Below, in pieces: positions 1 to 5,628 of a DNA stretch of 8,837 nt. Position numbers and translations under genes: made by a program. This DNA comes from an uncultured Clostridia bacterium (GTDB lineage Bacteria > Bacillota > Clostridia > TANB77 > CAG-465). The stretch is from assembly GCA_949106495.1 (NCBI GenBank), contig CARYZD010000015.1, positions 1 to 8,837 on the forward strand, read 5' to 3'. The notes beneath the pieces are model-generated. The model was not told the origin of the DNA and did no database searches. It worked only from the letters and a program-made list of their open reading frames with translations. Numbering within the stretch: the first letter of the stretch is position 1; every line of letters begins with the position of its first letter.

Positions 1-54
1 CGCGCGTGGTTTGGGACCATGAGGTCGCAGGTTCGATCCCTGTCACCTCGACCA
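1..54 (+). tRNA. tRNA-Pro (anticodon UGG), 5' end outside window
   Basis: This is the 3' part of a proline tRNA. The anticodon stem is CGTGG (5-9) with CCATG (17-21), closing a 7-nt loop TTTGGGA whose middle TGG (12-14) reads proline CCN codons. The variable loop is 22-26. The T stem is 27-31/39-43 around the loop TTCGATC. The acceptor 3' strand is CACCTCG (44-50), followed by discriminator A51 and an encoded CCA (52-54). The acceptor 5' strand and most of the D arm lie before the window. An integrase gene follows and points toward it, so its 3' end is the likely attachment site of the mobile element. Confidence 0.95.
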
Positions 55-56
55 TC

Positions 57-88
57 TAAGAGAGTTTTTTAAACTCTCTTATTTTTTT
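57..88 (+). terminator. intrinsic terminator of tRNA-Pro
   Basis: A perfect 11-bp stem, TAAGAGAGTTT (57-67) with AAACTCTCTTA (71-81), has a TTT loop and is followed by seven T (82-88). It lies 2 nt after the CCA end. Confidence 0.92.
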
Positions 89-94
89 GCATTT

Positions 95-167
95 TTTCTC
101 AAACTCTATTATTTCAAGCCTTTTCGGTTGTTAATCTTTCTCAAACTTTTTTAAAATTTCTCAAAAT
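95..167 (+). repeat. three TTTCTCAAA direct repeats
   Basis: TTTCTCAAACT occurs at 95-105 and 137-147, and a variant TTTCTCAAAAT at 157-167. They sit between the tRNA and the stronger 12-bp repeats. By position they could be core-side or accessory sites for integrase or excisionase. The motif is simple for such AT-rich DNA, so chance similarity is possible. Confidence 0.35.
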
Positions 168-183
168 TTATCATTATTTTTGT

Positions 184-310
184 AATTTACTCAACAATTT
201 ACTCAACAAAAGTAAGCCAAAAAAAATTTGTTGAGTAAATATAACTTTTCTTTCTAACACTTGATATATCTATATCTCAAGTCGTCTTTTTGTTCTTTTT
301 TACTCAACAA
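184..310. repeat. four copies of TTTACTCAACAA, candidate integrase arm-type sites
   Basis: The exact 12-mer TTTACTCAACAA is present at 186-197, 198-209 and 299-310, and inverted at 228-239. The first two form a head-to-tail 12-bp tandem (AATTTACTCAAC at 184-195 and 196-207). All four lie in the gap between the tRNA 3' end and the integrase C-terminus. Tn916/lambda-type integrases bind such short arm repeats with their N-terminal domain while the catalytic domain binds the core at the att site. The function here is inferred from position and repeat pattern. Confidence 0.7.
259..282. repeat. inverted repeat ACTTGA-N12-TCAAGT
   Basis: Six-bp arms (259-264 and 277-282) enclose an ATAT-rich centre, between the third and fourth 12-bp repeats. 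On the plus strand a T-rich stretch follows, so it could be a weak terminator. It could also be a site for an excision accessory protein. The sequence does not decide. Confidence 0.3.
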
Positions 311-349
311 ATTCTATATAATTTTTCAAACTTTATATAACTTTTTTAG

Positions 350-1525
350 TTACTTTTGCAATTCATTATTTTCTTCAAAAAACATATCGTTTTTATCAAA
401 AAAGTTATATAATTCTCTTAATTGTTCCTCTTGAAAGTCCTCATCTGCTGTTATGTAATATTGTTTTGTTATGTTTATGTCAGAATGTCCCATTAAGTAT
501 TGTAATACTACATCTTTCATTCCAGAATGTGCACATCTTGTTGCATAAGTATGCCTTAAACTATGCGTACTAACACTAGTTATACCTAGTTTATCTAATA
601 TCTTATGTAATGACCTATTAACATTCCTATGGTCAACTAAATTATCATTTTTACTTAAAAATAATTGACCATCTCTGTTATTTTTCGATATTTCTAATTG
701 TTCCAATATATATGGCATTATTCTATCTGGTATAGGTAGTATTCTAATTCCGTCTTCTGTCTTTGGAGTTTTTCCCATTATAACTTTTCCGTTTTCATCA
801 GTAGTAAGAGTTTTGCATATACTAATTGTTTTATCTTCTAAATCAACATCTGTATTTCGTAATGCTAGAGTTTCTCCAACTCTTAATCCCATATATAATT
901 GCATTAAAAATTCATTTTTATATGGTTCTTCTTTTATAGTAGACTTTTCAAGATACTTTGTTAATTTTTGTTGTTCTTTAATACGTAATGGTTTTACTTT
1001 CTTCGCCTTTTTCTTACTTCCAGGATTATAAACATCTGTCATTGGTGTTCTAGCAATATACTTTTTATCTAAAGCATAATAAAAAGCTTGAGAAAATTGT
1101 TGATAGTGTTTTTTTATTTCTGACTTACTATATTTCTTTTCTTCCTTTATGTGGTTTAAGTAATTTTGTATTTCTTTTGAAGTTACATCTTCAATTTTCT
1201 TATCTTTAAATACATTCTCAATACTCTTAATTGTTTTTAATAATCTTCCATATTGATTAGCCTTAATTTTTTCCTCTTTATATTTTCTTTCTGTTAGAAC
1301 TTTCATCAATTCACAAAGTGGTATTCCATTATGTTTTATATATAAACTATCTTCTCTTTGATATGCTAGGACTTCTAGATATTTTTCGGCTTCTTCTTTT
1401 GTTTCAAAACTTTTCTTTTGTAGTTTTATTTCTCCATTTTCTGTTTCTGGTGGTTGAGCAGTCCAAGTATTTCTTTGCTTATTATAGAAAACAGAGCCTT
1501 TGCCAGTTCCTTTTTTTCTTCCCAT
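350..1525 (-). CDS. int: tyrosine recombinase/integrase (Tn916-type)
   Basis: Site-specific recombinase that would integrate and excise the element at tRNA-Pro. It has 391 aa, the usual family length. Residues 1-60 look like the N-terminal arm-binding domain (GTGKGSVFYNKQRNTW), about 65-165 is the SAM-like core-binding domain, and about 175-365 is the catalytic domain. Visible active-site residues are R215 (GLRVGETL), a lysine near 255 (TPKTEDG), H321 and R324 (HSLRHTY), H347 (LMGHSDIN) and the nucleophile Y356. The ATG start has AAGGTGG about 9 nt upstream. It is the last gene of the minus operon, 12 nt after the excisionase-like gene, and its 3' end faces the tRNA. The set is complete, so it is probably active. 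Confidence 0.97.
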   Translation of the reverse strand: MGRKKGTGKGSVFYNKQRNTWTAQPPETENGEIKLQKKSFETKEEAEKYLEVLAYQREDSLYIKHNGIPLCELMKVLTERKYKEEKIKANQYGRLLKTIKSIENVFKDKKIEDVTSKEIQNYLNHIKEEKKYSKSEIKKHYQQFSQAFYYALDKKYIARTPMTDVYNPGSKKKAKKVKPLRIKEQQKLTKYLEKSTIKEEPYKNEFLMQLYMGLRVGETLALRNTDVDLEDKTISICKTLTTDENGKVIMGKTPKTEDGIRILPIPDRIMPYILEQLEISKNNRDGQLFLSKNDNLVDHRNVNRSLHKILDKLGITSVSTHSLRHTYATRCAHSGMKDVVLQYLMGHSDINITKQYYITADEDFQEEQLRELYNFFDKNDMFFEENNELQK

Positions 1526-1537
1526 ATAAACACCACC

Positions 1538-1804
1538 TTACTGTCTTTTTTCCATTTTCCAAAGTAAATAGGCAAGTAAAGTAACTGTTTTCTGTTTACC
1601 AATATTTACAGAGGGAAAGTCATTTCTTCTAAATAAAGCATTAGTTAAGTTTTCACCCATTTTTAAATCTTTTGCAACATCTTTAACTGTTAGATTTCTA
1701 AATGGATTATCTACTTTTTTAATTGCTTCTATAATTAATCTTTCTTTTGCATTAAAAAACTCTTTTGTATCAATTAAATTATTTTCTATTATTTCTTTCA
1801 TCAT
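1538..1804 (-). CDS. xis: excisionase-like winged-helix protein
   Basis: Small 88-aa basic protein. Residues 38-75 read as a MerR/excisionase-type DNA-binding unit: helix-turn-helix LTVKDVAKDLKMGENLTNAL, then RRNDFPSVNIGK as the strand/wing. Proteins of this type next to a tyrosine integrase usually bend att DNA and favour excision. The start ATG lies inside the end of the relaxase gene (26-nt overlap) with AAGGGGA 7 nt upstream. Int follows after 12 nt, so relaxase, Xis and Int are probably made from one transcript. The family is recognised by fold pattern and position rather than by strong identity. A general HTH regulator of the operon is the alternative. Confidence 0.75.
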   Translation of the reverse strand: MMKEIIENNLIDTKEFFNAKERLIIEAIKKVDNPFRNLTVKDVAKDLKMGENLTNALFRRNDFPSVNIGKQKTVTLLAYLLWKMEKRQ

Positions 1805-2768
1805 TTTTGTTCCCCTTAATATATCTATTTATTATTGATTTAAGTCTATCTATGGGGAAGTCAAACATTATACTTACACATTCAAAAGTTTTATTTAAAC
1901 AATGTTTTAGCCATTTATTACTTCTATGCAGTTTGTAAACATTTTCTTTTAAAGATTCATAATCTCTCTGTATATTTTGAACTTTTATTAAAGTATTATC
2001 ATTTGTTGCTTTAATTTTTGTATATTGATTTGCTAAAGTATTAAATTTCTTTATTACTCTCTTATATTCAGTTTTTAATTCATTTATATTATTAGTATTA
2101 ATCTCCTTTTCATATTGAATAGTCTGTTTCTCAAATTGTTGCATTTCATAATTAGTAATAGTTTTTAGTTGTTCTATTGGAATATGCTTATTATTTTCTG
2201 CTTGTCCACGCTCTAAATTAAAACCAGCTCTAGTCATATATTTATAAAAGTTATCTTGTAAAACTTTATAGCTATTTTTACCTTTCCAAAATTCAGTACA
2301 AGATACTTTATCAACTGCTTTTCCACTTTCTTTGTCTAAATTGTGTACAACAGGAATAAAAACTAAATGAAGATGTGGTGTAGACTCGTCCATGTGAACT
2401 TTAGCTGAAATAATATATTTTTCTCCTAAATTTTTAAAATTACAAACGAATTTATAAGCTGTTTCAAAATATCTTTTTGTTTCTTCTTCTCCAATTTCTT
2501 CAAAAAATTCTTTACTAGAAGTTATGATGTATTCACAAGCTACATTAGATGTCTTTTTTATTCTGCCTTGTAAATTATAAGTATTTTTTATTTCATTAAA
2601 ACTCTTTGAATATGGTATATTACATTGTTTAATTGAGTAATTATAAATGCCTTTTGATTTATCTATTTCTTTATTTGAATAATTCGTATTTTTTCGTTCA
2701 TTATGTCTAAAAATAACGTTCAACTGTCCCATAGTATATTTAGTGTTTCTAATTATTGCATAATTCAC
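1779..2768 (-). CDS. mobV: MobV-family relaxase (Mob/Pre plasmid mobilization protein)
   Basis: DNA relaxase that nicks oriT and pilots the strand during mobilization by a helper conjugation system. It has 329 aa. The N-terminus (NYAIIRNTKYTMGQL, then RHNERKNTNYSN) matches the Mob/Pre family, and H22 falls where MobM of pMV158 has its catalytic histidine. The metal motif HMDESTPHLHL (125-135) supplies H125, E128, H132 and H134. IITSSKEFF (81-89) is also family-typical. Residues about 200-290 are rich in K/E/N and look coiled-coil, as expected for the dimerisation part. The start is GTG with only a weak AGG-type site, so translation is probably low or coupled to the gene 11 nt upstream. No type IV secretion genes are visible, so the element would be mobilizable rather than self-conjugative, unless they lie outside the window. 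Confidence 0.97.
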   Translation of the reverse strand: MNYAIIRNTKYTMGQLNVIFRHNERKNTNYSNKEIDKSKGIYNYSIKQCNIPYSKSFNEIKNTYNLQGRIKKTSNVACEYIITSSKEFFEEIGEEETKRYFETAYKFVCNFKNLGEKYIISAKVHMDESTPHLHLVFIPVVHNLDKESGKAVDKVSCTEFWKGKNSYKVLQDNFYKYMTRAGFNLERGQAENNKHIPIEQLKTITNYEMQQFEKQTIQYEKEINTNNINELKTEYKRVIKKFNTLANQYTKIKATNDNTLIKVQNIQRDYESLKENVYKLHRSNKWLKHCLNKTFECVSIMFDFPIDRLKSIINRYIKGNKNDERNNRK

Positions 2769-2779
2769 ATTTTAAATAC

Positions 2780-3211
2780 CTATCTTTCTCTAGAATCTTT
2801 TTGTTTATTTTTATAGTAGTATTTTGTAACATCTGCAATTGATTCTCCAACTGAATTTTCCATACTATCACTTAAATAATTAAATCCGTCATCTAGCCAG
2901 TCATCGTAAAAACTTGTTAATACATCTTTTTCCTCTAATAGAGCGATAATTTCTTTATCGTCTAAATCCATATCAGAAAGCAAATTTTGAATTTGCTCTT
3001 TACAAGTTATCTCATAAGATTTATCTAATATGTCATACTTTGATTTTCCTATCAAACCTCTTATAAATTTTGCATATTCTCTTAATAATTTTCTTTCTAA
3101 TTGTTCTTGCAAAGTTAAGTCGCTACTATTTGTCTTTGAAATTTCTTCGTCATATTCCTCGTAACTAATAAGTCCTTTTTTATACTTATCTAATATATCT
3201 TTACAATTCAT
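2780..3211 (-). CDS. DUF3848-like protein of mobile elements
   Basis: An acidic 143-aa protein of unknown function. The open frame runs upstream to 3337, but ATG at 3211 is the likely start: it has AGGAGA 9 nt upstream (3221-3226), and the extra N-terminal residues would be encoded by hairpin DNA. A charged N-terminal segment (DILDKYKKGLISYEEYDEEI) precedes a helical region at about 40-135 (LLREYAKFIRGL, ILDKSYEITCKEQIQNLL, IALLEEKDVLTSFYDDWLDD, ENSVGESI). This pattern resembles DUF3848, often found in clostridial conjugative and mobilizable elements. It sits between the candidate oriT and the relaxase, which suggests a role in mobilization such as an accessory to relaxase. That role is inference. 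Confidence 0.7.
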   Translation of the reverse strand: MNCKDILDKYKKGLISYEEYDEEISKTNSSDLTLQEQLERKLLREYAKFIRGLIGKSKYDILDKSYEITCKEQIQNLLSDMDLDDKEIIALLEEKDVLTSFYDDWLDDGFNYLSDSMENSVGESIADVTKYYYKNKQKDSRER

Positions 3212-3275
3212 ATTTTTATTTCTCCTTTTATTCTTATATTTATTTCTGTAATATCTTCTTGTATTTGCCCTAGAA

Positions 3276-3383
3276 CTTTCTTCCTCTATAATAGAGGAAG
3301 AAAGCATAAAGGGGTTATTAGGGTACTCCCTAATCATACAGAGGAACTTTGTTCCTCTAGTATGTTATAGCAACAAAATTGCT
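3276..3383. other. oriT: candidate origin of transfer (oriT) with four hairpins and pMV158-like nic
   Basis: Four inverted repeats lie in 108 nt: a 14-bp palindrome (3276-3289/3291-3304), ATTAGGG/CCCTAAT (3317-3323/3328-3334), AGAGGAAC/GTTCCTCT with loop TTT (3340-3347/3351-3358), and AGCAA/TTGCT (3369-3373/3379-3383). Right after the third stands TAGTATGTTATA (3358-3369), which differs at one base from the pMV158 nic region TAGTGTG/TTATA as I remember it. In pMV158 too an inverted repeat directly precedes the nic. By analogy the plus strand would be cut between 3364 and 3365. The site lies upstream of the MobV relaxase gene, as expected. None of the hairpins has a T-run, so they are not terminators. 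Confidence 0.65.
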
Positions 3384-3415
3384 CGTGTATTTTTAGTAAA
3401 TTTTCTATAGTAATT

Positions 3416-3688
3416 TTAACGTTCTTCTTGCTCATGCTTATAAAAATCAGTATTTTTGCCAAGACATAATCCGTCAAGAAATGCTTCAACTTCATTCCAT
3501 GTTTTGAAACAATTTTTTCTATCGATTGAATACCAGTCTTTTTGTTCAGTATTTCTTTCTATAATTGCTATTGCTTTGTTATATGTATAAATGCTTGATG
3601 TAGTTAACAATAGTATTTGTTTATCACTATTTGAAAGCATATATTCATTTAGTCCATTAACTCTTAAACTAATATCGGATTTATTCAA
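3416..3688 (-). CDS. hypothetical 90-aa protein, TTG start
   Basis: I do not recognise this protein. The only start with a good ribosome site is TTG at 3688, with AGGAGG (3698-3703) 9 nt upstream. The TTG overlaps the stop of the preceding 58-aa gene in the 8-nt string TTGAATAA, so translation is probably coupled. The sequence mixes beta-like (KQILLLTTSSIYTY) and helical (YNKAIAIIERN, WNEVEAFLDGLCL) parts, with no signal peptide or membrane segment. It is the last gene before the candidate oriT, and its location in the element operon suggests an accessory role in mobilization or regulation. Confidence 0.6.
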   Translation of the reverse strand: MNKSDISLRVNGLNEYMLSNSDKQILLLTTSSIYTYNKAIAIIERNTEQKDWYSIDRKNCFKTWNEVEAFLDGLCLGKNTDFYKHEQEER

Positions 3689-3857
3689 TATTTTTTTCCT
3701 CCTCGTTAACTAAATAACCAAAAGTCTTTTTAAATTCATCGTGTATTGTTTCTAAAAGAATATTGAAATCATCTGCACTTAATTGTTCATTCATAATTAT
3801 TTTTTCTGCAATAGATCCTCGTTTATTTTGCTTTTCTAAATCTTCAATTCTACTCAT
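3681..3857 (-). CDS. hypothetical 58-aa protein
   Basis: Short gene with ATG at 3857, AAAGGA about 6 nt upstream, and TAA at 3681-3683. The protein begins MSRIEDLEKQNKRGSIAEKI and ends in an acidic tail (GYLVNEEEKNIE). It is predicted all helical and cytoplasmic. It starts 15 nt after the stop of the DUF3846 gene, and its end overlaps the TTG start of the next gene by 8 nt, so it sits tightly within the operon. No family is recognised. The support is the ribosome site, the spacing and the overlap. Confidence 0.65.
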   Translation of the reverse strand: MSRIEDLEKQNKRGSIAEKIIMNEQLSADDFNILLETIHDEFKKTFGYLVNEEEKNIE

Positions 3858-3872
3858 AAAAAATCCTTTCTA

Positions 3873-4367
3873 CTAATTATTTCTATTTTGAATTAGATGT
3901 TTTAAAAGAGTTTTTTGAATATCTAAAATAACATTCAATTCATTATTCGATTTTTCTTTTTGCTTTTCTGGACTATCTTCATTTGAGTTTGAATTATTGT
4001 TGTTTGAAGTGCATTTATTAATTTTGTTTTTCCATTTTTTATATTTGTTGTATCTGAAAGATTTTCGATTTAAGTTGTCCATGTAATAAAAGACCTCATT
4101 ATTATTTAAACTCCTAAAATCTTTTTTGCCTTTGTCATAACCTATTAAAATTAAATCTCCTGCAATATTGCTAAAATTTAAAACAATGTTAGGAACAAAT
4201 CCTTTATTTTGTTTTTTACTGTTGCAAATAATGATACAGTCATCATAACGAACCATTAATAAATTACCTTTTACAATTTGTTCTTTAATTTTTTGAGTAT
4301 TTTCTATAAGATGAATTTTAGGTAAATCACCAGTTCTTTTAGAAAGTGTATACATTTTTTTATTCAT
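3873..4367 (-). CDS. DUF3846-domain protein
   Basis: A 164-aa protein. I chose ATG at 4367 rather than the longer frame to 4397: it has AAGGTGG about 9 nt upstream and overlaps the preceding stop in ATGAATAA. Residues 1-95 fit DUF3846 (MYTLSKRTGDLPKIHLIEN, then VKGNLLMVRYDDCIIICNSK, FVPNIVLNFSNIAGDLILIGYD, DFRSLNNNEV), a small domain common in plasmids, phages and integrative elements of Firmicutes with no proven biochemical role. After it come a basic stretch (YNKYKKWKNKINK), an asparagine/serine-rich low-complexity linker, and a short helical tail. The tail beyond the domain is longer than I expect for the family and may bind a partner or DNA. Confidence 0.78.
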   Translation of the reverse strand: MNKKMYTLSKRTGDLPKIHLIENTQKIKEQIVKGNLLMVRYDDCIIICNSKKQNKGFVPNIVLNFSNIAGDLILIGYDKGKKDFRSLNNNEVFYYMDNLNRKSFRYNKYKKWKNKINKCTSNNNNSNSNEDSPEKQKEKSNNELNVILDIQKTLLKHLIQNRNN

Positions 4368-4554
4368 TATTTGCACCACCTTCGTAATCAGTTTCAATTT
4401 GCTTTTTTAAATATTCTTTAAATGTATGAGAATCTATGAAATTTATATTTTTCATATCTTTTAAAGATATTATTTGAATTAACAAAACAAAGTCTAAATT
4501 TTCAATTTCTTTTAACTCATCATTAGTACAAATTGGCTTTTTCTTTTTACTCAT
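4360..4554 (-). CDS. hypothetical 64-aa protein, first gene of the mobility operon
   Basis: ATG at 4554 follows GGAGG (4560-4564) with a 5-nt gap. An in-frame TTG at 4566 overlaps that site and is unlikely to be used. The protein starts with a lysine patch (MSKKKKPICTNDELKEIEN), then has a hydrophobic helix (FVLLIQIISLKDM) and an amphipathic part ending IETDYEGGANNE. No family is recognised. Its stop overlaps the DUF3846 start. As the leading gene behind a palindromic operator it could be a small regulator, but nothing in the sequence shows a DNA-binding motif. Confidence 0.6.
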   Translation of the reverse strand: MSKKKKPICTNDELKEIENLDFVLLIQIISLKDMKNINFIDSHTFKEYLKKQIETDYEGGANNE

Positions 4555-4572
4555 TTTAACCTCCAAAATTTG

Positions 4573-4588
4573 AGGTTATCGATAACCT
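4573..4588. promoter_or_regulatory. 16-bp perfect palindrome AGGTTATCGATAACCT, candidate operator
   Basis: The two 8-bp halves are exactly complementary, which fits a dimeric repressor site. It lies between the probable promoter of the mobility operon and its first ribosome site (GGAGG at 4560-4564). A smaller palindrome GTTCGAAC (4594-4601) is adjacent. The XRE protein encoded next door is the natural candidate ligand, but this exact palindrome does not recur at the XRE promoter. Confidence 0.6.
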
Positions 4589-4608
4589 TATTTGTTCGAA
4601 CTAATTAC

Positions 4609-4614
4609 ATGATA
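4609..4614 (-). promoter_or_regulatory. possible -10 of the mobility operon
   Basis: On the minus strand TATCAT (4614 down to 4609) is the best -10-like hexamer upstream of the operon. The matching -35 position (4637-4632, CTAAAT) is poor. A promoter with a weak -35 next to the 10-bp repeats would suit activator control. This is a tentative call. Confidence 0.3.
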
Positions 4615-4640
4615 CTCCGATTTTTAGTTTCATTTAGAAT

Positions 4641-4690
4641 AAAGTGAGATAAATTGGAATAAATTGAAGTAAAGTGTAAGAAAGTGAAAA
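4641..4690. repeat. five tandem 10-bp repeats (AAAKTGNNNN)
   Basis: The units AAAGTGAGAT, AAATTGGAAT, AAATTGAAGT, AAAGTGTAAG and AAAGTGAAAA follow at an exact 10-bp period, and a degenerate sixth (AAATG) begins at 4691. The period is about one helical turn, so a protein would meet every unit on the same face, and the phased A-tracts should also bend the DNA. The array lies just upstream of the putative mobility-operon promoter. It could be an activator array, iterons of a replication origin, or curved DNA. Confidence 0.7.
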
Positions 4691-4730
4691 AAATGTTTTT
4701 AAGAAATGCTTGTAATATGCCAAAATTAAA

Positions 4731-4762
4731 TAAAAAAAGAACGTGAACTTAAAATTTCACGT
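4731..4762 (-). terminator. intrinsic terminator of the XRE repressor gene
   Basis: ACGTGAA (4741-4747) pairs with TTCACGT (4756-4762). On the minus strand the stem is followed by a T-rich run (4740 down to 4731). It lies 19 nt after the repressor stop and separates the repressor transcript from the mobility operon. Confidence 0.82.
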
Positions 4763-4781
4763 CTATATAATATTAATCTAT

Positions 4782-5498
4782 TTATTCTTCATAATCAGCT
4801 TTATTATTAATATTTATGTACCAAGCATCTTGTCTTTTTATATTTTCTAATTCTTCATTTGTAACTTTCAACATATTTAGCATTTTTTCGGAAAAAGCTA
4901 TATCTTCTTTAGATATGATACATTTTCTCTCATTTGGAACATAATTGCCATTTGTTGCGCTCAATGAACCTAACATTAAGCCATTAAAATTATTTGAGAT
5001 ATTTACAGTAATCTTTGTTACTTCTAGTCTAGGGCTATCAGCTTTGTAATTTTCAAATACCATTATAGCAATATTATTGTCTGATAGCATATAACCTGTC
5101 ATATAAATTTTATTTGTTTTATAATCTAAAAAGTTTATTTCAATATTTTCTGTTCTTTCAATTATTTCTATTTTAAATTTTAATTTTGCTGTTTTTTTAG
5201 AAGTTGGGTAGATACCTTTATAATATAGATACAACATTTTAGTTTTAAAAACATTTTTACTATTCTCTTTATTTACAATTTTTGTATTAGAAGATAGTAA
5301 ATCACTCACAAATATATCTAGTTCATCACAAATAATAGATATTTGTTCTATGTCTGGTAATAATCTACCACTTTCAAATCTACTAATAGTAGCCGGATTT
5401 ACATTTAGACTATTAGCTAGATTTTCTTGAGTTAATCCTTTTTGTTTTCTAATTTTTTTAAGTCTTTCTCCAAAAGATTTTTTATTAAAAGTTGCCAT
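4782..5498 (-). CDS. XRE/Cro-CI family transcriptional repressor
   Basis: A 238-aa DNA-binding regulator. Residues 8-66 form a canonical HTH_3 domain (FGERLKKIRKQKGLTQENLA, then NVNPATISRFESGRLLPDIEQISIICDEL). The remainder (about 85-238) is a beta-rich domain I do not recognise. It lacks a visible Ser-Lys LexA-type protease pattern, so a classic RecA-driven self-cleavage is not supported. The ATG has AAGAGGTGG just upstream. A consensus promoter and a palindrome over its -10 suggest autoregulation. It is transcribed in the same direction as the mobility operon but separated by a terminator, and it is divergent from the structured RNA. By analogy with phages and ICEs it is probably the element's master repressor. 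Confidence 0.96.
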   Translation of the reverse strand: MATFNKKSFGERLKKIRKQKGLTQENLANSLNVNPATISRFESGRLLPDIEQISIICDELDIFVSDLLSSNTKIVNKENSKNVFKTKMLYLYYKGIYPTSKKTAKLKFKIEIIERTENIEINFLDYKTNKIYMTGYMLSDNNIAIMVFENYKADSPRLEVTKITVNISNNFNGLMLGSLSATNGNYVPNERKCIISKEDIAFSEKMLNMLKVTNEELENIKRQDAWYININNKADYEE

Positions 5499-5532
5499 AT
5501 AACCACCTCTTAAATAAAATAACTCTACTCTT

Positions 5533-5563
5533 TAATTATACCATAATTAGTTATTATTTTCAA
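5533..5563 (-). promoter_or_regulatory. sigma-A promoter of the XRE gene with overlapping operator
   Basis: On the minus strand TTGAAA (5563-5558), a 17-nt spacer and TATAAT (5540-5535) form a near-consensus promoter with an extended TGG before the -10. The inverted repeat TAATTAT-N3-ATAATTA (5533-5539/5543-5549) covers the -10, a typical place for an autorepressor site. Confidence 0.85.
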
Positions 5564-5574
5564 ATTAACAAATA

Positions 5575-5594
5575 CTTGTAAATGGCTTGTAAAT
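5575..5594 (+). promoter_or_regulatory. tandem CTTGTAAAT repeats between divergent promoters, candidate operators
   Basis: CTTGTAAAT occurs at 5575-5583 and 5586-5594, exactly 11 bp apart, in the gap between the repressor promoter and the RNA promoter. The second copy touches the -35 of the RNA promoter. The spacing and position suit cooperative binding of the neighbouring XRE protein or another regulator. Confidence 0.5.
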
Positions 5595-5622
5595 TGAATT
5601 TGAAAGCAAAATGTGGTATAAT
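5594..5622 (+). promoter_or_regulatory. strong sigma-A promoter of the structured RNA
   Basis: TTGAAT (5594-5599), a 17-nt spacer and TATAAT (5617-5622) with an extended TGG just before the -10. Transcription should start near 5629. No plausible gene with a ribosome site follows, so it probably drives an untranslated RNA. Confidence 0.85.
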
Positions 5623-5628
5623 ATAATT

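Noticed and set aside
813..1031. Plus-strand open frame inside int
   Set aside because: It is antisense to the integrase, hydrophobic by reverse-codon bias, and has no ribosome site.
1318..1584. Plus-strand open frame over the int 5' end and xis
   Set aside because: It is the shadow of two well-supported minus-strand genes, with phenylalanine/leucine-rich nonsense composition.
3212..3337. 42-residue N-terminal extension of the DUF3848-like protein
   Set aside because: It would be encoded by the hairpins of the candidate oriT, whereas AGGAGA sits correctly before the ATG at 3211.
3276..3358. The three strong hairpins as transcription terminators
   Set aside because: No T-run follows any of them on either strand. 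The relaxase context and nic-like sequence favour oriT.
4641..4690. CRISPR-like array
   Set aside because: The units are only 10 bp with no spacers, and there are no cas genes.
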